A DNA stretch of 64,000 bases from Gaeumannomyces sp. JS-464 (GCA_002197995.1 NGZR01000003.1:2294001-2358000), one strand, 5' to 3'; shown: positions 1 through 11,175, numbered from the stretch's first letter. Program-made: numbers and translations. Notes: a model not told the origin generated them from the sequence alone.

Positions 1-245
1 TTGTAGCTGGTCGGGTATGTGCCGTAGGTGGTGTACGAGGTAGGAGAGTTGTTGTAAGTTCCATAGGACCCATAGTTTCCATAGTCACCATAGTTGCCAT
101 TGTTTTTGGACGCAGAGCTGTCATAGTAGTCGTCATCTGAGTCTCTGCCGGGAGTACGGGCGGCGAGCTTGGGGGACCGAATTGGGGCAGCGATGGCGGG
201 GAGGGTGATCCCGGCGATGAGGATCGTGGTGATAGAAACCTTCAT
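1..245 (-). CDS. Small secreted Tyr/Gly-rich protein, 5' part only
   Basis: Reading the minus strand from ATG at 245-243 gives 81 open codons that run off the left edge. The first ~20 residues form a classical signal peptide: MKVS, then a hydrophobic core rich in Ile/Leu/Ala, ending in an Ala-Ala-Pro cleavage-like site. A short acidic stretch (DSDDDYYD) follows, then a low-complexity Tyr/Gly/Asn/Ser/Thr segment in which YG-x is repeated about four times (YGDYGNYGSYGTY). No Lys-Arg Kex2 site is present in the visible part. The start is the first ATG and sits directly before the signal peptide. It is probably an extracellular or cell-wall protein. It lies 1.5 kb from the UstYa-like gene, so a ribosomal-peptide precursor is conceivable, but the missing C-terminus is needed to judge. 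The family is not recognised. Confidence 0.65.
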   Translation of the reverse strand, partial: MKVSITTILIAGITLPAIAAPIRSPKLAARTPGRDSDDDYYDSSASKNNGNYGDYGNYGSYGTYNNSPTSYTTYGTYPTSY

Positions 246-1725
246 CTTGAGAAGAATATGGGCAGTGTTGGAAGGAGGGTAGTGACAAAGGCGCTTAGGA
301 ATTTTGGAGATATTATTTGATGTCTCTTAGATGCTGGGATAAGGAGGAAGAGGTCGGGTGCTGAATTGCGAGGAGGATTTTAGGATATGTGAGGAAGTCC
401 AGCCTTTTTATGTGCATCTGTTTCCTCGGGACGGCGGGCGGTTCTTCAACGTAGCTGCCATCCCGAGACTGGTGAGCACCAAGAAGATCCAAAGGTCCCG
501 ATCCCGGTCTTCCTGGGCTTCCCTTTGGAGAGCTCCATCACCACCCAACACCCAGGTCAGAATGCTATCAGCTCCAGGCCTTGCCGGAACGCAATGACGC
601 AAGCCCAAGCGCTGTTCCGTCAAGCCACCGGACTAGCGCGTGAACGACCCGAGGGGCTTGAAGCATATTCGAATCCCATCGGGAGCAAGGGCAGAGCAGC
701 TAGCTGGCCCGAGACCGAGTCTGGGCCGGTGGAAGCTATGGATCTAGGTACTCGGTACACTGGAGATGCAGAAAGGTGAATACGCCCGGACGAGGCGAGA
801 AGCCTCGATGCCGCGCGGCGGCGGTGCTACCAGAAAAGAGGTGTGGGGAAGAGCTAGTATGGCAAGTGAGGAATGGAAACGCGTGCGACACAAATAGCAG
901 GCCGGGGAATAACTAGCCCCAGATTTGGTACCCAATCCGTCACTACATTGGCAAGCCACGAGGCTTTGGTGGCGGCTCGGCTAGATTTTGCAAAATGCCG
1001 GCGATGTCCGGCGCCGTCGTCATGGCTGCGCGGAATTGGCTCAAGCCACCAAGGATACTGTTAGGCGAGTTAGGCACCCGCACCTACTACTCCCAGCCTT
1101 GTACCAGAGCTCGGGCTAGCTCAGCAGAAGCACGGAAGCTCGCAAGGGTCATCAGCCGTAGTGCTATCCATGCTATAATGCTACGTTCCAGGTAGGTATT
1201 GTTAATACCATCTGACCGGGCCCGGCGCCTGGGCCGGCTTTCCTTTTTAGCTCCACGCCGCCGGCGCCTTCGCTTGCACTCCGACCCGGCTCTGTTCGGC
1301 GAGCCGCCAGCTCAGATGTGGCTGGCACTGGACCTTTCCAAATGCAAATCCGCGCCTGCCTGCTTGATGGATGACATGATCTAGATTTAGGGGCATCCCG
1401 AAATGGAAGTTGCCGTGACAAGTTCGGCTCGAGCCCTTGAGCAGCGCCTCTCCTGGAGGCAAGTGCGAAGGAAACTCGAAGCATGTTGGTCTGGCTGACA
1501 CTAGGAGCTCCTGTTTGCCGAGAGCACATAAAAGGTCGGCGGAATTGAAAGACCCAAGACATCCGGTATCTACTCCCAGCACGTAAGGTTTCGCCCCGTC
1601 GCTGTCTCTATTGTTCCACTCCCCCGTCTCTTCCATCTACGCTTCCCATCTTTGGCGTGGGAAAGTCCCAGACTACCGTCTCCAACGCCAGATTTCCGAC
1701 GCCTGTCTACCGATTGACTGAGAAA
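246..1725. other. Gene-free interval
   Basis: Only short overlapping ORFs on both strands without recognisable motifs are present. The interval lies upstream of both the minus-strand secreted-protein gene and the plus-strand UstYa-like gene, so it probably holds both promoters. I see no repeat or RNA gene in it. Confidence 0.5.
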
Positions 1726-3026
1726 ATGGCCGACACTGCCCACAAAAGTGTCGAGTACTCCGCTCTGGCAGCGACAGATGACCAGAGCGAAGACCATGAT
1801 GGCGTCGAGCTCTCTCAAGCATCCATATTCGCGGGGTTCAGACCTCGCTCCCCATCGTCGGCATTGCCACACTTTTCGTCGTGTCGAACCTCATGTGCGG
1901 CCTTCTCGGCGGATACCTCGTTCAGTCTACACAGTCTACACGCCCAGTGGTTAACCTTGACCGAGAGTGCTCCTTCCGCACATCCAAGTATTGTGAGTCT
2001 TACCTAGTGGCTATATGATCTGGGCAGTCTTTCAGGCAGCCGCTCTGAGGGACAATACCGTTAATCTAACCGCCGATTCTATCCAGCTCCGATCCTGAAC
2101 GAGGTCGGAATCAAGTATGCAGACACCGAATTCAACGGCTCCTTCATGCAGCAAAACATATACAGACGCCCTGCCTCACCCGAGGTTGATGCCGCATGGG
2201 AAGCCCTCGGTGTGGACTGTAAGAGCCTGTCCGATCGGCTGCGGCTCACGGTGTTCTTCACATACTTACAAATTCCAGACCGGCCAGGTATTGTTTCCGC
2301 CCAACAGGGAGCTGCCGCTGGACTCGGTCCTCGTCACGTCCAGCGGTCGGACAAGTTTGGCGGAGGCTTTCTCGTAAACGTCGAGGGCTTGCACCATCTT
2401 CATTGTCTAGTATGTGACGGGAAACCGGCAACCCCTGACCCTCCCAAGTCCACGAGACCGCTGCTTGTCTGACCTTCCCAAAGAATCTCGTCAGGAAAGG
2501 CCTGTACTACAATGTGCAGTACTACAAGGATCTCGGCACCCACGCGTTCCTGAACGACGAGCATATCCTGAGGCTGCACATCAGTATGTCTGACAGCTGC
2601 CTCTAATCCGCTGTGATATGCTTTACTGACGCACAATCCAGGTCACTGCCTCGATACAGTTCGCCAGGCTCTAATGTGCAATGTCGACACTGGCCTTTTG
2701 GGTATGAGCTTTCTCGGCTTGATTTTTGATACCTGATACTAACTCCACTGCAGGTCAAGTCTGGTACAACCCGAAGAACGTGACGCCGTTCCCCGACTTC
2801 AAAACAAAGCACAAATGCAAAAACTTTGATGCGATCAGGGAGTGGGCAAAAGTAATTCAGGTGAGCGAGCACAAGGCGATACCTCCGGTCCACCGGATAT
2901 CCATTGGGGCCTCATATGTACTCGTGCTGACGCTCTCAACTCACCTAGGCTCCTCCTCAGAATGAGCTTCCGCGAGGCTATCTCAAAATACCGGACCCCC
3001 TTCACATCCTGCCGACTACCCCTTGA
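1726..3026 (+). CDS. UstYa-like (DUF3328) oxidase, seven exons, one frame change
   Basis: UstYa-family proteins are membrane-anchored oxidases that modify ribosomal peptides or other secondary metabolites. Proposed exons are 1726-1992, 2087-2218, 2279-2409, 2484-2583, 2642-2701, 2754-2860 and 2949-3026. All six introns have GT and AG ends and keep phase. The product would be about 291 residues: a ~40-residue cytosolic tail, one TM helix (IVGIATLFVVSNLMCGLLGG), then a lumenal domain with both family HxxHC motifs, HHLHC in exon 3 and HISHC across the exon 4/5 junction. The first motif is followed by a conserved RKGLYYNVQYY segment. Exon 1 needs a one-base frame change near 1840-1853 to connect the tail with the TM helix, so the gene is either a recent pseudogene or carries a sequencing indel. 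A secreted-protein gene and peptidase relics are its neighbours. The family is secure; the substrate is unknown. Confidence 0.85.
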
Positions 3027-3816
3027 TTTCTAAGGCCGATGAAAGAAGCACTTCCACTACTGTTTCTCCTGTCTGCCAGCCCGTCTTCGTAGCTGGGTCA
3101 TCTCAGGCTGCCCATGTCGTCTTTGTCGGCCCTAAGGATACCCGCACGTTTCAACATTCTCCGCTCTTACCTCCCAAGCCACTCCACCTCGTCAACGCCT
3201 GCCCTGAGGACTGTACACAAGATCCTAGAGTACCCCCTTGAGGACGTTGCTATTGAGTGCACCCCCTACGAGGCCTAGACCATATTTGATGGCTGCATGT
3301 ACATGAGGATGATCATCTACCCCGGCATGAACGACACCACGTTCCCCATGGGCGAAAGCTCTAGACCCCCGGGAGATATGGTACACAACAGTGTCTGAAG
3401 CGTTAAATAGTCAATGCTAAGGCCATATTCCTTGTTTGCCTTGGTGTTATGTATCCTGGCATTTTATCTCCTTGGTCCTACTTCGGTAAGATGCCGCGCC
3501 ACATGCCAAACTTCCCGCAAAAGGGCCCCCTACGGAATTTTGTCGAATCAGGCGCATTCTCAGGCATTTCCGAAGCGGTAGAGAGAAGCGTGGTTACATT
3601 TTTAAAGCAGCCAGGGACATGCATCTATTCCACTTGAATGTTTCGCCCCCACAGAGTCGACGATTTTCAAGTGTGCAGGACTCCGTATATGGTATCCTAT
3701 ATCCTCTCCCGTACTCCCAATTTGAGTTTGAGCCTTGCAAATGCTCCTTATTCCACTGCTCTGGTAAGTGGCCGCCCGGGCATTCCACACCTCTTGCTAC
3801 AAAGACTCCCTGAGGA
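3027..3816. other. Interval with coding-like fragments, no intact gene
   Basis: Several short open stretches look protein-like, for example one around 3280-3390 containing GCMYMRMI and YPGMNDTT, but each is soon interrupted by stops and none can be spliced convincingly. It may be the decayed 5' part of the relic that starts at 3817, or of another gene lost from this locus. Confidence 0.3.
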
Positions 3817-5382
3817 GTGGCTGTCACACGTGGCTTATCGGTCGTGCTGATCAGTACAGCAGGAGCTGCCAAAGCACACAAGCACCCAACGGCGGGGAAG
3901 CTAAGCGCCTGCTGTGATTTCCCAGTTGTCCGGAAAATCCCCGTTACCAGCTCGTTTGGGGACGAAATATGCACTCCGGAAGAGGCGCTGAGACTAGACC
4001 CTGGTTTCACCGACTCTAACATTCACATGGGAATCAACAGCGCACCTGGAGACCGCCTGAGATTCCGCGGGGTCGCAACATGCATCGACACAGAAAAGTA
4101 CTCCAGTCCTTGTTTGACCAATCCCCCTAAAACTTACAGCCGGGAGGTGCCCTCACCTGCGTATTCTTATAAATACTATTAACTCGGGGCTAGGAAATGT
4201 GGCTAAGATGGAAAATTCACGTGGATGGAAGGCAACAGAACCCTATATATCGAAGCGGATTCCGGATCTTAGCTATGGCCTACCAACTGATGTAAGATGA
4301 AGTTCTATACTAAGAAGGCACCGAGAGGTTCGAGCAAGCTGACATTACTGTTGAGCGCCTACTTTGAAGACTAATTGTTGGGGGGGGGGGGGGGGGGGGG
4401 TGATCGGGTTGGGAACCTATTCCCCCGCTGAGCTGAGAGTTCCTCCGGCTGATATTACATTGCTCGTGCTGAGAAGCGACGCACAGTACTCGGTCGCAGT
4501 CGAAGACCCTTGGTTTCGCGCTACCCTCCGCAGCGATGAGCAGAGCGGAGCAGGGCGTGAGGGTAGCCTCGGATTCATTCCTGACAAAACATCATCTGCG
4601 ACTGTGTGTACGACGCAAGATCAGATCTGCAACAAGACAGCCTGCACCAGACCGGCTGGGGAGGACCAATATAAGAACTGGGACGTCGATCTGAACCACC
4701 GACAGAGGGCCGCGTTCGATCTGCTGTTGGACTTGTACTGGGCCATTAAAGTGCCATTAAAGTGCCATTCCAATCCTCCAACGCCCTTCTCGCTTCCAAG
4801 TGCCTTAGGTACCGCCCGGTCAGCAACGGGGTCGAATCCGAAGACCTGCCGCCCAATCAATGGCAGGTGGAGCTATCCAGCATGTTCGACAAGAGCATGG
4901 CTGGTATCCAGCTTCTCGCCGCCTCTCTCGCCGCACCCCCGGACGTCCCCGGCCCTCTTCTTTCGGGCGGCAAACATGGCGATCGAAGAACACCCCGTGA
5001 TTTTCTCACACCACTTCGGGATGGCTTCAACCGGGCCTTTGACAAGCCCAACAGAAGAAGAGGCGGCACGGACATATGCTTCGGGGCGCGCACGCGGAAC
5101 ATTCAGCATACCAACCTCGCCCCGGTCCCGTTCATAGCCGTCATCCGCGTCGGCGTCTCAACCACACTCGCCAACCTCTGTTGCATACCAGGGGTTGTGT
5201 TTTGGCTGAGGCGAAAGCTCCAAATCTGGAGCGGGAGTTATCGAGAGCGAGAATGGACCGAGGAGCACATGCTCATACTTCGAAGGGCAAAGTTGGAGGC
5301 AGAGTGGATCGTTGGATGAGTGACAAAGAAAGGAGGCGAGATCCCCTGGATGGCAGTGAAGTCGAGCGATGAGCTAGTTTAA
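3817..5382 (+). pseudogene. Relic of a fungal multi-pass/single-pass membrane protein of unknown function
   Basis: Three consecutive open segments in different frames resemble parts of one fungal hypothetical membrane-protein family. The first, 3817-4110, contains CDFPVVRKIPVTSSFGDE and a motif EALRLDPGF followed by GVATC. The second, 4400-4760, has a Cys-rich piece (CTTQDQICN, then CTRP) and NHRQRAAFDLL. The third, 4762-5320, has LPPNQWQVELSSMF, later a hydrophobic FIAVIRVGVSTTLANLCC helix, and a charged C-terminal tail reaching a stop at 5380-5382 in yet another frame. Stops lie between segments at 4180-4360, and a 21-G run sits at 4380-4400. I recall this architecture from unnamed ascomycete proteins but cannot give it a function. 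The multiple breaks suggest genuine decay. Confidence 0.55.
4380..4400. repeat. Poly-G tract, 21 G
   Basis: An uninterrupted run of 21 G lies inside the membrane-protein relic, just before its second coding-like segment. The length is uncertain because homopolymers of this size are poorly resolved. Confidence 0.9.
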
Positions 5383-5557
5383 AGGTTCCGTGGTTCCGTA
5401 AGTGTACACCTTTTCGTCATGACAAGTCGAAAAGGGGACGATTTTGAGTTCGTGCTGGGCTCACCAAGCCACATAGGCAGCCATGGAGGGATCCGCGGGA
5501 TAACACCTGGCGTCGGGTCGCACTCGGGCTGGGTCCATTTCCCTTTTTAACGAACCA

Positions 5558-6145
5558 GGCCAGAACATCCAAAACCGCCTCATGAACATACTAGTACTCT
5601 TCTGGTTTTTCGAACCGCGCAAAATACCCGAGCACGTCTCCTTGGCCATCCGGCTCAACGGTGGGCCGGGAAGCACCTCGGTGAGGGCCTCCTGGAGGAG
5701 AGCGGCCCTTGCTGCATCGATAGTGACTCGAGGGGAATACACCTTAACCTCGGCTTCGCCGACGGCGCGCCCGCGAACCGCACGCTCCGGCCGCAGGAGG
5801 TCGATGTGGGCACCGCCGAGTTCCTCCCCACGCCTGCCGAGTTTGGTGAAACGGGTGTCCCGAAGGTCAACCTGTAACCTGGAGGGTTGGGACGTTCTGG
5901 AGCCAGAAGCCGGAGCATTCGGCCAACTCGATCGCTGTGCCATGTGTACCCCTGGTTGTGCCAAGACTTGGATCGCCGAGTTCCCGCAGCACACCCGGCT
6001 TGGCCGTCCAGGGATAATCCCGCCTCTGCTTACGGCTTCCGACACCCCATCCCCTCGAGTGCCGTTGAGCCCTCACCTGCAAATCTTTCCCCTCTCGGCC
6101 AACCACGACTTTCTGTCGGGGACGTTCAGGAGCTTGGGGACTTAA
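5558..6145 (+). pseudogene. Serine carboxypeptidase (peptidase S10) relic
   Basis: S10 carboxypeptidases are secreted or vacuolar serine exopeptidases. The segment around 5590-5690 reads FWFFEPRK, then a near-consensus LNGGPGS motif, the oxyanion-hole region of S10. A one-base frame change near 5680 leads into GLLEESGPC (matching the family's GLLxENGPC) and SDSRGIHLN, which then meets a stop at 5876-5878. A further fragment near 5960-5980 reads TWIAEFPQH, similar to the S10 segment that precedes the catalytic-serine motif. No GESYGG-type nucleophile elbow can be found, and the C-terminal Asp and His regions are missing or scrambled. It is called a relic because several breaks occur within a short distance. 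It is part of the decayed accessory segment next to the UstYa-like gene. Confidence 0.7.
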
Positions 6146-6570
6146 CGGCGTACAAGGGCATACCGCTCGGTAACGTTGTGCACAAGATATGCCTGGGCCG
6201 TGTGGTTAACGACGGTGTTGACGGTCACTAGATGGATGTTAGCTAGAAGGAGGTCGGTGTCCTTGGCATGGCCCCGGTGGTCTTCTGTTCATGGATAAAC
6301 GTCCTCCCCAGTGACGATGTCCTGCACCTGACGGGTTACCCCGGTGGCCTGGGCCGTGCCAGGGCACCAAGCAGGCAGGCGGGTAGGCAGGCAGGTGCCT
6401 GAACAGGGCTTCCGTGGGCTAAAGGACTCATGGCAGGTCGTTTTTTTGGTAGGCCTTTTTATATGTGCTCCAGCACGGTGCACGCTGTTAGCATCACATG
6501 TTAACGAAAGGTCCGAGTCCGGGTTAGAGCTTGAGTTACTCGACCTTAGAAGCTACTTGGCGTGGTTTTT
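6146..6570. other. Interval with no supported gene
   Basis: It contains imperfect CAGG/TAGG-type short repeats near 6370-6400. Open fragments such as the one ending at 6231 have no recognisable motif. Confidence 0.35.
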
Positions 6571-6831
6571 CTAGTGGTGCCTCTCGCGCTTGTCACGGCC
6601 GTAGTTCTTCTGGTAACTGCCAAAGGGCTTGTGGTAGCCTCCACCGTGGTAGCCCTTCCAATTCTTGTCACGGTAGCTTGAGGGATAGGATGGATTCGGT
6701 ATATATCCTAAAAATGGAACCGCGGACCACCCCTGGCGGCAAATGGCGATCAAGTCGAGCGACGAAATAAAAGCCTCCCGCGCCTTCGCGATTTCCTTTT
6801 GCAGAACGCGATTCCTCCTTTTATCTCCGCC

Positions 6832-6835
<4 letters not shown>
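6571..6835 (-). CDS. Unrecognised 3' coding fragment, basic Tyr/Gly-rich tail
   Basis: On the minus strand an open frame of about 88 codons runs from the edge of a long homopolymer (minus-strand T run) to a TAG at 6573-6571. The first part is amphipathic and natural-looking (LQKEIAKAREAF, then SSLDLIAICRQGW). The second part is Tyr/Gly/Lys/His-rich (WKGYHGGGYHKPFG) and ends in basic residues with one Lys-Arg. No start codon is visible: the frame simply enters the homopolymer. It could be the last exon of a gene interrupted at 6836-6870. The family is not recognised. Confidence 0.3.

Positions 6836-6870
<35 letters not shown>
6836..6870. repeat. Poly-A tract, 35 A
   Basis: An uninterrupted run of 35 A abuts the open end of the minus-strand fragment at 6571-6835. 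It could be the A tail of a retroposed element, but no target-site duplication is obvious. Confidence 0.9.
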
Positions 6871-6872
<2 letters not shown>

Positions 6873-8440
6873 TATTCGATAATATAGCGAGGTCGACTGG
6901 GTGTAGGTTCGTGTGTTTGCCGATGGGGTAACAGATTCTCCGTCTTTACCGAACGACCGACCACTTATAAAAAGTTCGATGCTGGTGTGATATAATACCC
7001 AAAGGGTTGTCAGAAAACCGCCTCGGCCTGCTTGGCACAAAATATCTCCTGCCGCTACGTGCCCATGTCCTACTCCATCAGCGAGATTTCCTATCGCATG
7101 TGGCGCGGCGTCTGGAGGCATAATCTAACCCCCAGCGAGGCATCGCCAACCGCCTACGCCAGGAAGGAAACTAGGCGCTCTAGGACCCTTATCGAGAGAT
7201 CCTTCCGGCAAGCGAGCTAATGGGGCTTCATCGCACGACCCACGACCGCCCCAATCGCCACTTACGGGGCCGTGTGCGCATACGCCGGCCAGCGATCACG
7301 GTCACGTCCACTCGGATCGTCAAGATTGTACCCGGGCCGCCGACGCGTCGCGCCCGCGCCCGCTCTACATACGTGGCGGTACCAGCGCCCCAGCTTCCGG
7401 ACCCCTCCTCGGTGGCCTGTTGTAAATGTACCCGAAATCCCCTCGAACATCTGCCCATCGACAAGGACAATAACACTGATCGTTCTGCGGAGAAATTTGC
7501 ACTTCCTCTTCAACCGCTCGTTTCGTTTTCGTCCCCAAATATCCGCCAATAGCACCATCAAGCTCCGTTTCCTTCATTCTCGGTGGTCGCAATCCACGTC
7601 CTCCAACCAGCCGGCTTTTCCCACCTGGTCCGAAGCGAACCACGGGCTGAACGCAAGGGTTTCTTGCACGCCACGGGATGTGGGCACGGGAATGGAACAA
7701 TGCTGATGACGCGTGTGCCAACTGCTGCAAAGCCACGCCCTAGACCCGCTCTCCCGTGGAGTAAGTCGAGCCTTTTCTTTGTGGGCTTTCCCGAGTCGCG
7801 TTCGAAAGGCACTTACTTACTTGTGGTTGATGGTGGTGTTGTTGTTCCCAAAGTTGGCTGGAATGGGGCATGACGTGAACGGATGAGAGACATGCACCGT
7901 GTTGGCAGTTGGAATTCCAGGGCGGTTACAAGCCCGTGCCGCGTGCGTGGAGCCGCAACGACCAACTCTGCACCCGGGTTGCACTGCCTCACTGCCACTT
8001 GCTACGTGCAAACCTGGCAGCTGCATGTGGGACTGGACTTATACGAAGGAATCCAAGGAAAGCCCCCGAGGAGCCGAAATGGCGCGTGTTCCTGCATACT
8101 GTATGTAGCCAGCCGCCCGTCTCTCCGAATACCAACCGTGACGATTAGCTAGCTGGCAGATCGACACGGGGGGCCTGCCGCTGCATTAGCCACGGCCTTG
8201 GACTGGAAGTTGGCAGTTGGGGCCGCCTTCGCTGGCGGGGACCGAGATGAGGGTGACGAAGCAGATAAACAAGAACACCAAGCAAGAAACCCCCCCTGCT
8301 CAGTTCGTTTCCTCACTTGGTGTGTTTGTCGCCGTCGGTTAAACCACGGGCCATTTGTCCCCCACGTCTCCTCGTCCTCTTCGCCGCCGCCGCCGCCTCG
8401 GTGAAGGCCCACGGCGAGCTGCGTGCGCGTGGCGAAGACC

Positions 8441-8487
<47 letters not shown>

Positions 8488-10170
8488 ATTTGTCCGCGTT
8501 TGCCGAGCCGCGCAAAGTCGAAAAGAGGACAAAAATCCCTCTGGGTTTGCTGGCGAACGGGCTGGCAAGTGGAGAAGAGAAGGACGTGCGGGCTTCGTTT
8601 GTGGAGCCGCCGCGGATGGGATCCCGGCAGCCGGCACGGACGAGGGGCTGCACAGCCCCGACTTGCCGTGCCTCTTCCCAGCGGCTACGTATTTTTTTTT
8701 TTTTTCCTCTCGACTGGGTCCCATCTTGTTCGGTCCTGTGTTGGATATTGACCGGTGCGCGTTGTGGGATCCAGACCACATCCACACCTCAGGGTCCAGA
8801 GATGAGGCTGGCGTGTGCGTTTGCGTGGCGTGGCATCAAACAAGTGATGGAGTTGAGGCTCTGGATGTGGAAATTGCCCAGGGGGTGACAGTTGGTCCTT
8901 GGTGAAGCCCCGAGCGCGGCTAGCGAGGTTGAAGGTTGCCGCTATCAACTCAACATCAACTTCACAGGCGATAGCGAAAAGAATGGATAGGGAAAAAGAA
9001 AGAAAAGGAAAAAAAAAACAAAAAAAGGCTCAATCACTCCAAGCTGAATCCCCTCAATCGAAATGTGGCAAAGCGGGTCCTCACATGGGAATGAATTTGC
9101 CTTTTCGACGTGTCCCAGCAGCCCAGGTTTCCCACAGAGCAAGATGGAGAAAGTTGACTTGGCCCAGGGTCTGTCGATCACAACGCATGAACAAATGGCT
9201 AGCCAAGCTTTTTGTTTTGCAAAGCGGGAGGAGAGAGGGGATTGAAAATCCCCACAGGCCCCGGTTGAGCGAAATACAGGTGCCAGGGGTGCCAGGAAAC
9301 CTAATCGATGAGCGACTTGGGTGAGCAAGATGGATCTGCACAAATCCGGGTACGTATGGAAAGAAACGGGGGAAAAAAAAGAGGCTAGCTTGGCGACATG
9401 TCTCAGCAGTCCAGGCCTCTTGGAAAGAGATCGACTCCCACCGCTGCCGTTTTTGGCGATGTGACATCTCGGCCTTATTTTACTTGCACGACTGGATGAG
9501 AATTCGGTGTGTTTACTGACTGGCCCAGTGTTTGCCCGACGTCAGTGAACTCGGATCGTGGGATGTCTACGGGAGGCTCTGGGCGAGCGACGAGGGTGTT
9601 GTCGGGAGAGCAGATGTGGTGCCGTTGTGACAAGCAGGCGGATAAAATCTCGCTAACATCTTGGACAATGGCTTATTCGCGTAATCAACGGTGATCTGAG
9701 ATGTCACGGCAAAGGATGCTGGAGCTTAAATGGTGAAAAAAACGACCTCAACGCGCCTTTCTATTGCAACCTAAACAAAAAACATTACATTGCTGTGGAT
9801 GGACCGAGGCTTCAGCAAGGACGATGAGAGGTCACTGTAATCCTCAAACCACTTGAGCCCTTTCAATATGGAACTAAAAACTTGGGTATTGTGTGAACGA
9901 TATCAAGTCTAATGTTCCTCACAAGGAGCAAAAATGCACCGAGAAGCCCAAAATCAGAAGAACCCGCGCCGCCATTCATATTTTGCGGAAATGTAAAGCT
10001 TAAAGCCAAGATGACAAAAGAAACGAGTGGACAGTTGTCAAGATCGCCTATCGGACCTCCCGCTCATCCGTGTCGGAGGCAGGTATGTCGTCGGGGTAAA
10101 TGAAGCGTAAAGGGTAATAAGTAATAAGATGTATCAATAGACTAAAAATGCCAGATGGAAGCGACTAGAT
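6871..10170. other. Long gene-poor interval
   Basis: About 3.3 kb contains only short overlapping ORFs in both strands, none with motifs or splice-compatible structure. Notable content: a 39-T run (8445-8483), a 14-T run near 8692-8705, and an A-rich stretch near 8990-9030. The last part lies downstream of the minus-strand Asp f 4-like gene and should contain its 3' UTR. Confidence 0.45.
8445..8483. repeat. Poly-T tract, 39 T
   Basis: An uninterrupted run of 39 T lies in a gene-poor interval. It is one of seven mononucleotide tracts longer than 20 bases in this window. Confidence 0.9.
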
Positions 10171-11175
10171 TTAGCTGTTGTAGCCAACCTTGACGTCCAG
10201 CTGGCACTTGCCGGGAGGAATGTTCAGGCCAATGCCGTCGAGGTCCTCCATGCCGCCAAGATAGGCGTTGTCGCCCTTGCCGCCGGGCCAGATGGTAGAG
10301 CAGGTGCCCTGGGAGCAGACCTGGAGACCGTCGACCTGCAGGCCGTACTTCTGGGGAACGAGCGCGGAGGCGTCGGCGCCCGACCAGCCCTTGTTGGAGG
10401 TGTTCTCGAAGTCGAACTCGAGCCAGGTGCCCGAGAACTGACCGAACTGGGTCTTGCGCAGCGACGAGCCGGAGTTGCAGACACAGCCGCCCTGGGTGTT
10501 AGAGTCGTAGGCGACGTACTGGGTGGCGCCGGGGGCCATCGTCCACTTGATACCCTCGTGGAAGAAGCCGTCGATCAGTCCGTCGGGGCCGATTTTGTTG
10601 AAGCAGGTGCATGTCTGCTCGCTCTTGTCGTTGTTGGTGAACTTGGCAGTGTACTGGTACTGGTCGGCCGTCTTGGAGTCGGCGACGAGCAGCATGTTGC
10701 AGCCCCAGTTGCCCTTGGCGCCGGTGTTGCCAGTGTAGGCGATCTGCTGCGCCGTGGCACGGCTGATGACCTTGGAGGCGCCGTTGCAGAAGGGGGTCTT
10801 GCTCTTGACACCCTGGGCGCTGGCCTTGCCGTCGCCACCCTTCTTATCGTCGGCCGGGGCATCCGACTTCTGGGCAGCGGGAGGAGACGTGGGGCTGGCG
10901 GACGGGGTGGAAGCAGGCGCGGGCTTCTTGTCGCCGTGGGGCTTCTTGCTGCCCATCAGGAAGGGAGAGCCCTTGCCGTCGTAGGTGTTGGTCCACTGGA
11001 CGACCTTGCCCATGACGGTGGCAGTGACGATGTCGCCAACAGCCGGGTTGGGCTCGGGCGCAGGCTCAGGGACGGGCGTGCGCTTCTCGTGTGCGTGACG
11101 GTGCAGGTGGGCGTGGCCCGAGGGGTGGGCCGACGCGCCGGCAGCGGCGAGCAGGATGAGGGAGGTCAGATGCAT
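10171..11175 (-). CDS. Secreted Asp f 4-like allergen-family protein
   Basis: A single uninterrupted frame of 334 codons encodes a secreted protein of the Asp f 4 family. An N-terminal signal peptide (MHLTSLILLAAAGASAHP) is followed by a His-rich propeptide (HAHLHRHAHEKR) whose Lys-Arg at about residue 32 fits Kex2 processing. A low-complexity Pro/Ala/Ser/Lys linker follows (roughly 75-120). The conserved C-terminal domain shows the family features GPDGLIDGFFHEG, APGATQYVAYDSNTQGG, a WLEFDFENTSNKGWSG block and a final GIGLNIPPGKCQLDVKVGY. Cysteines (CNG, WGC, TCTC, CVC) suggest disulphides. The function of the family is not established; members are abundant extracellular or wall-associated proteins. 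The start is the only ATG in front of the signal peptide. Confidence 0.88.
   Translation of the reverse strand: MHLTSLILLAAAGASAHPSGHAHLHRHAHEKRTPVPEPAPEPNPAVGDIVTATVMGKVVQWTNTYDGKGSPFLMGSKKPHGDKKPAPASTPSASPTSPPAAQKSDAPADDKKGGDGKASAQGVKSKTPFCNGASKVISRATAQQIAYTGNTGAKGNWGCNMLLVADSKTADQYQYTAKFTNNDKSEQTCTCFNKIGPDGLIDGFFHEGIKWTMAPGATQYVAYDSNTQGGCVCNSGSSLRKTQFGQFSGTWLEFDFENTSNKGWSGADASALVPQKYGLQVDGLQVCSQGTCSTIWPGGKGDNAYLGGMEDLDGIGLNIPPGKCQLDVKVGYNS

Noticed and set aside
650..710. TTCGAATCCC-like B box near 670-680
   Set aside because: No flanking T-stem complementarity and no A box at tRNA spacing.
8317..8905. Long plus-strand ORFs with poly-Phe stretches
   Set aside because: The frames are open only because the T39 and T14 runs read as phenylalanine; flanking sequence has no coding character.
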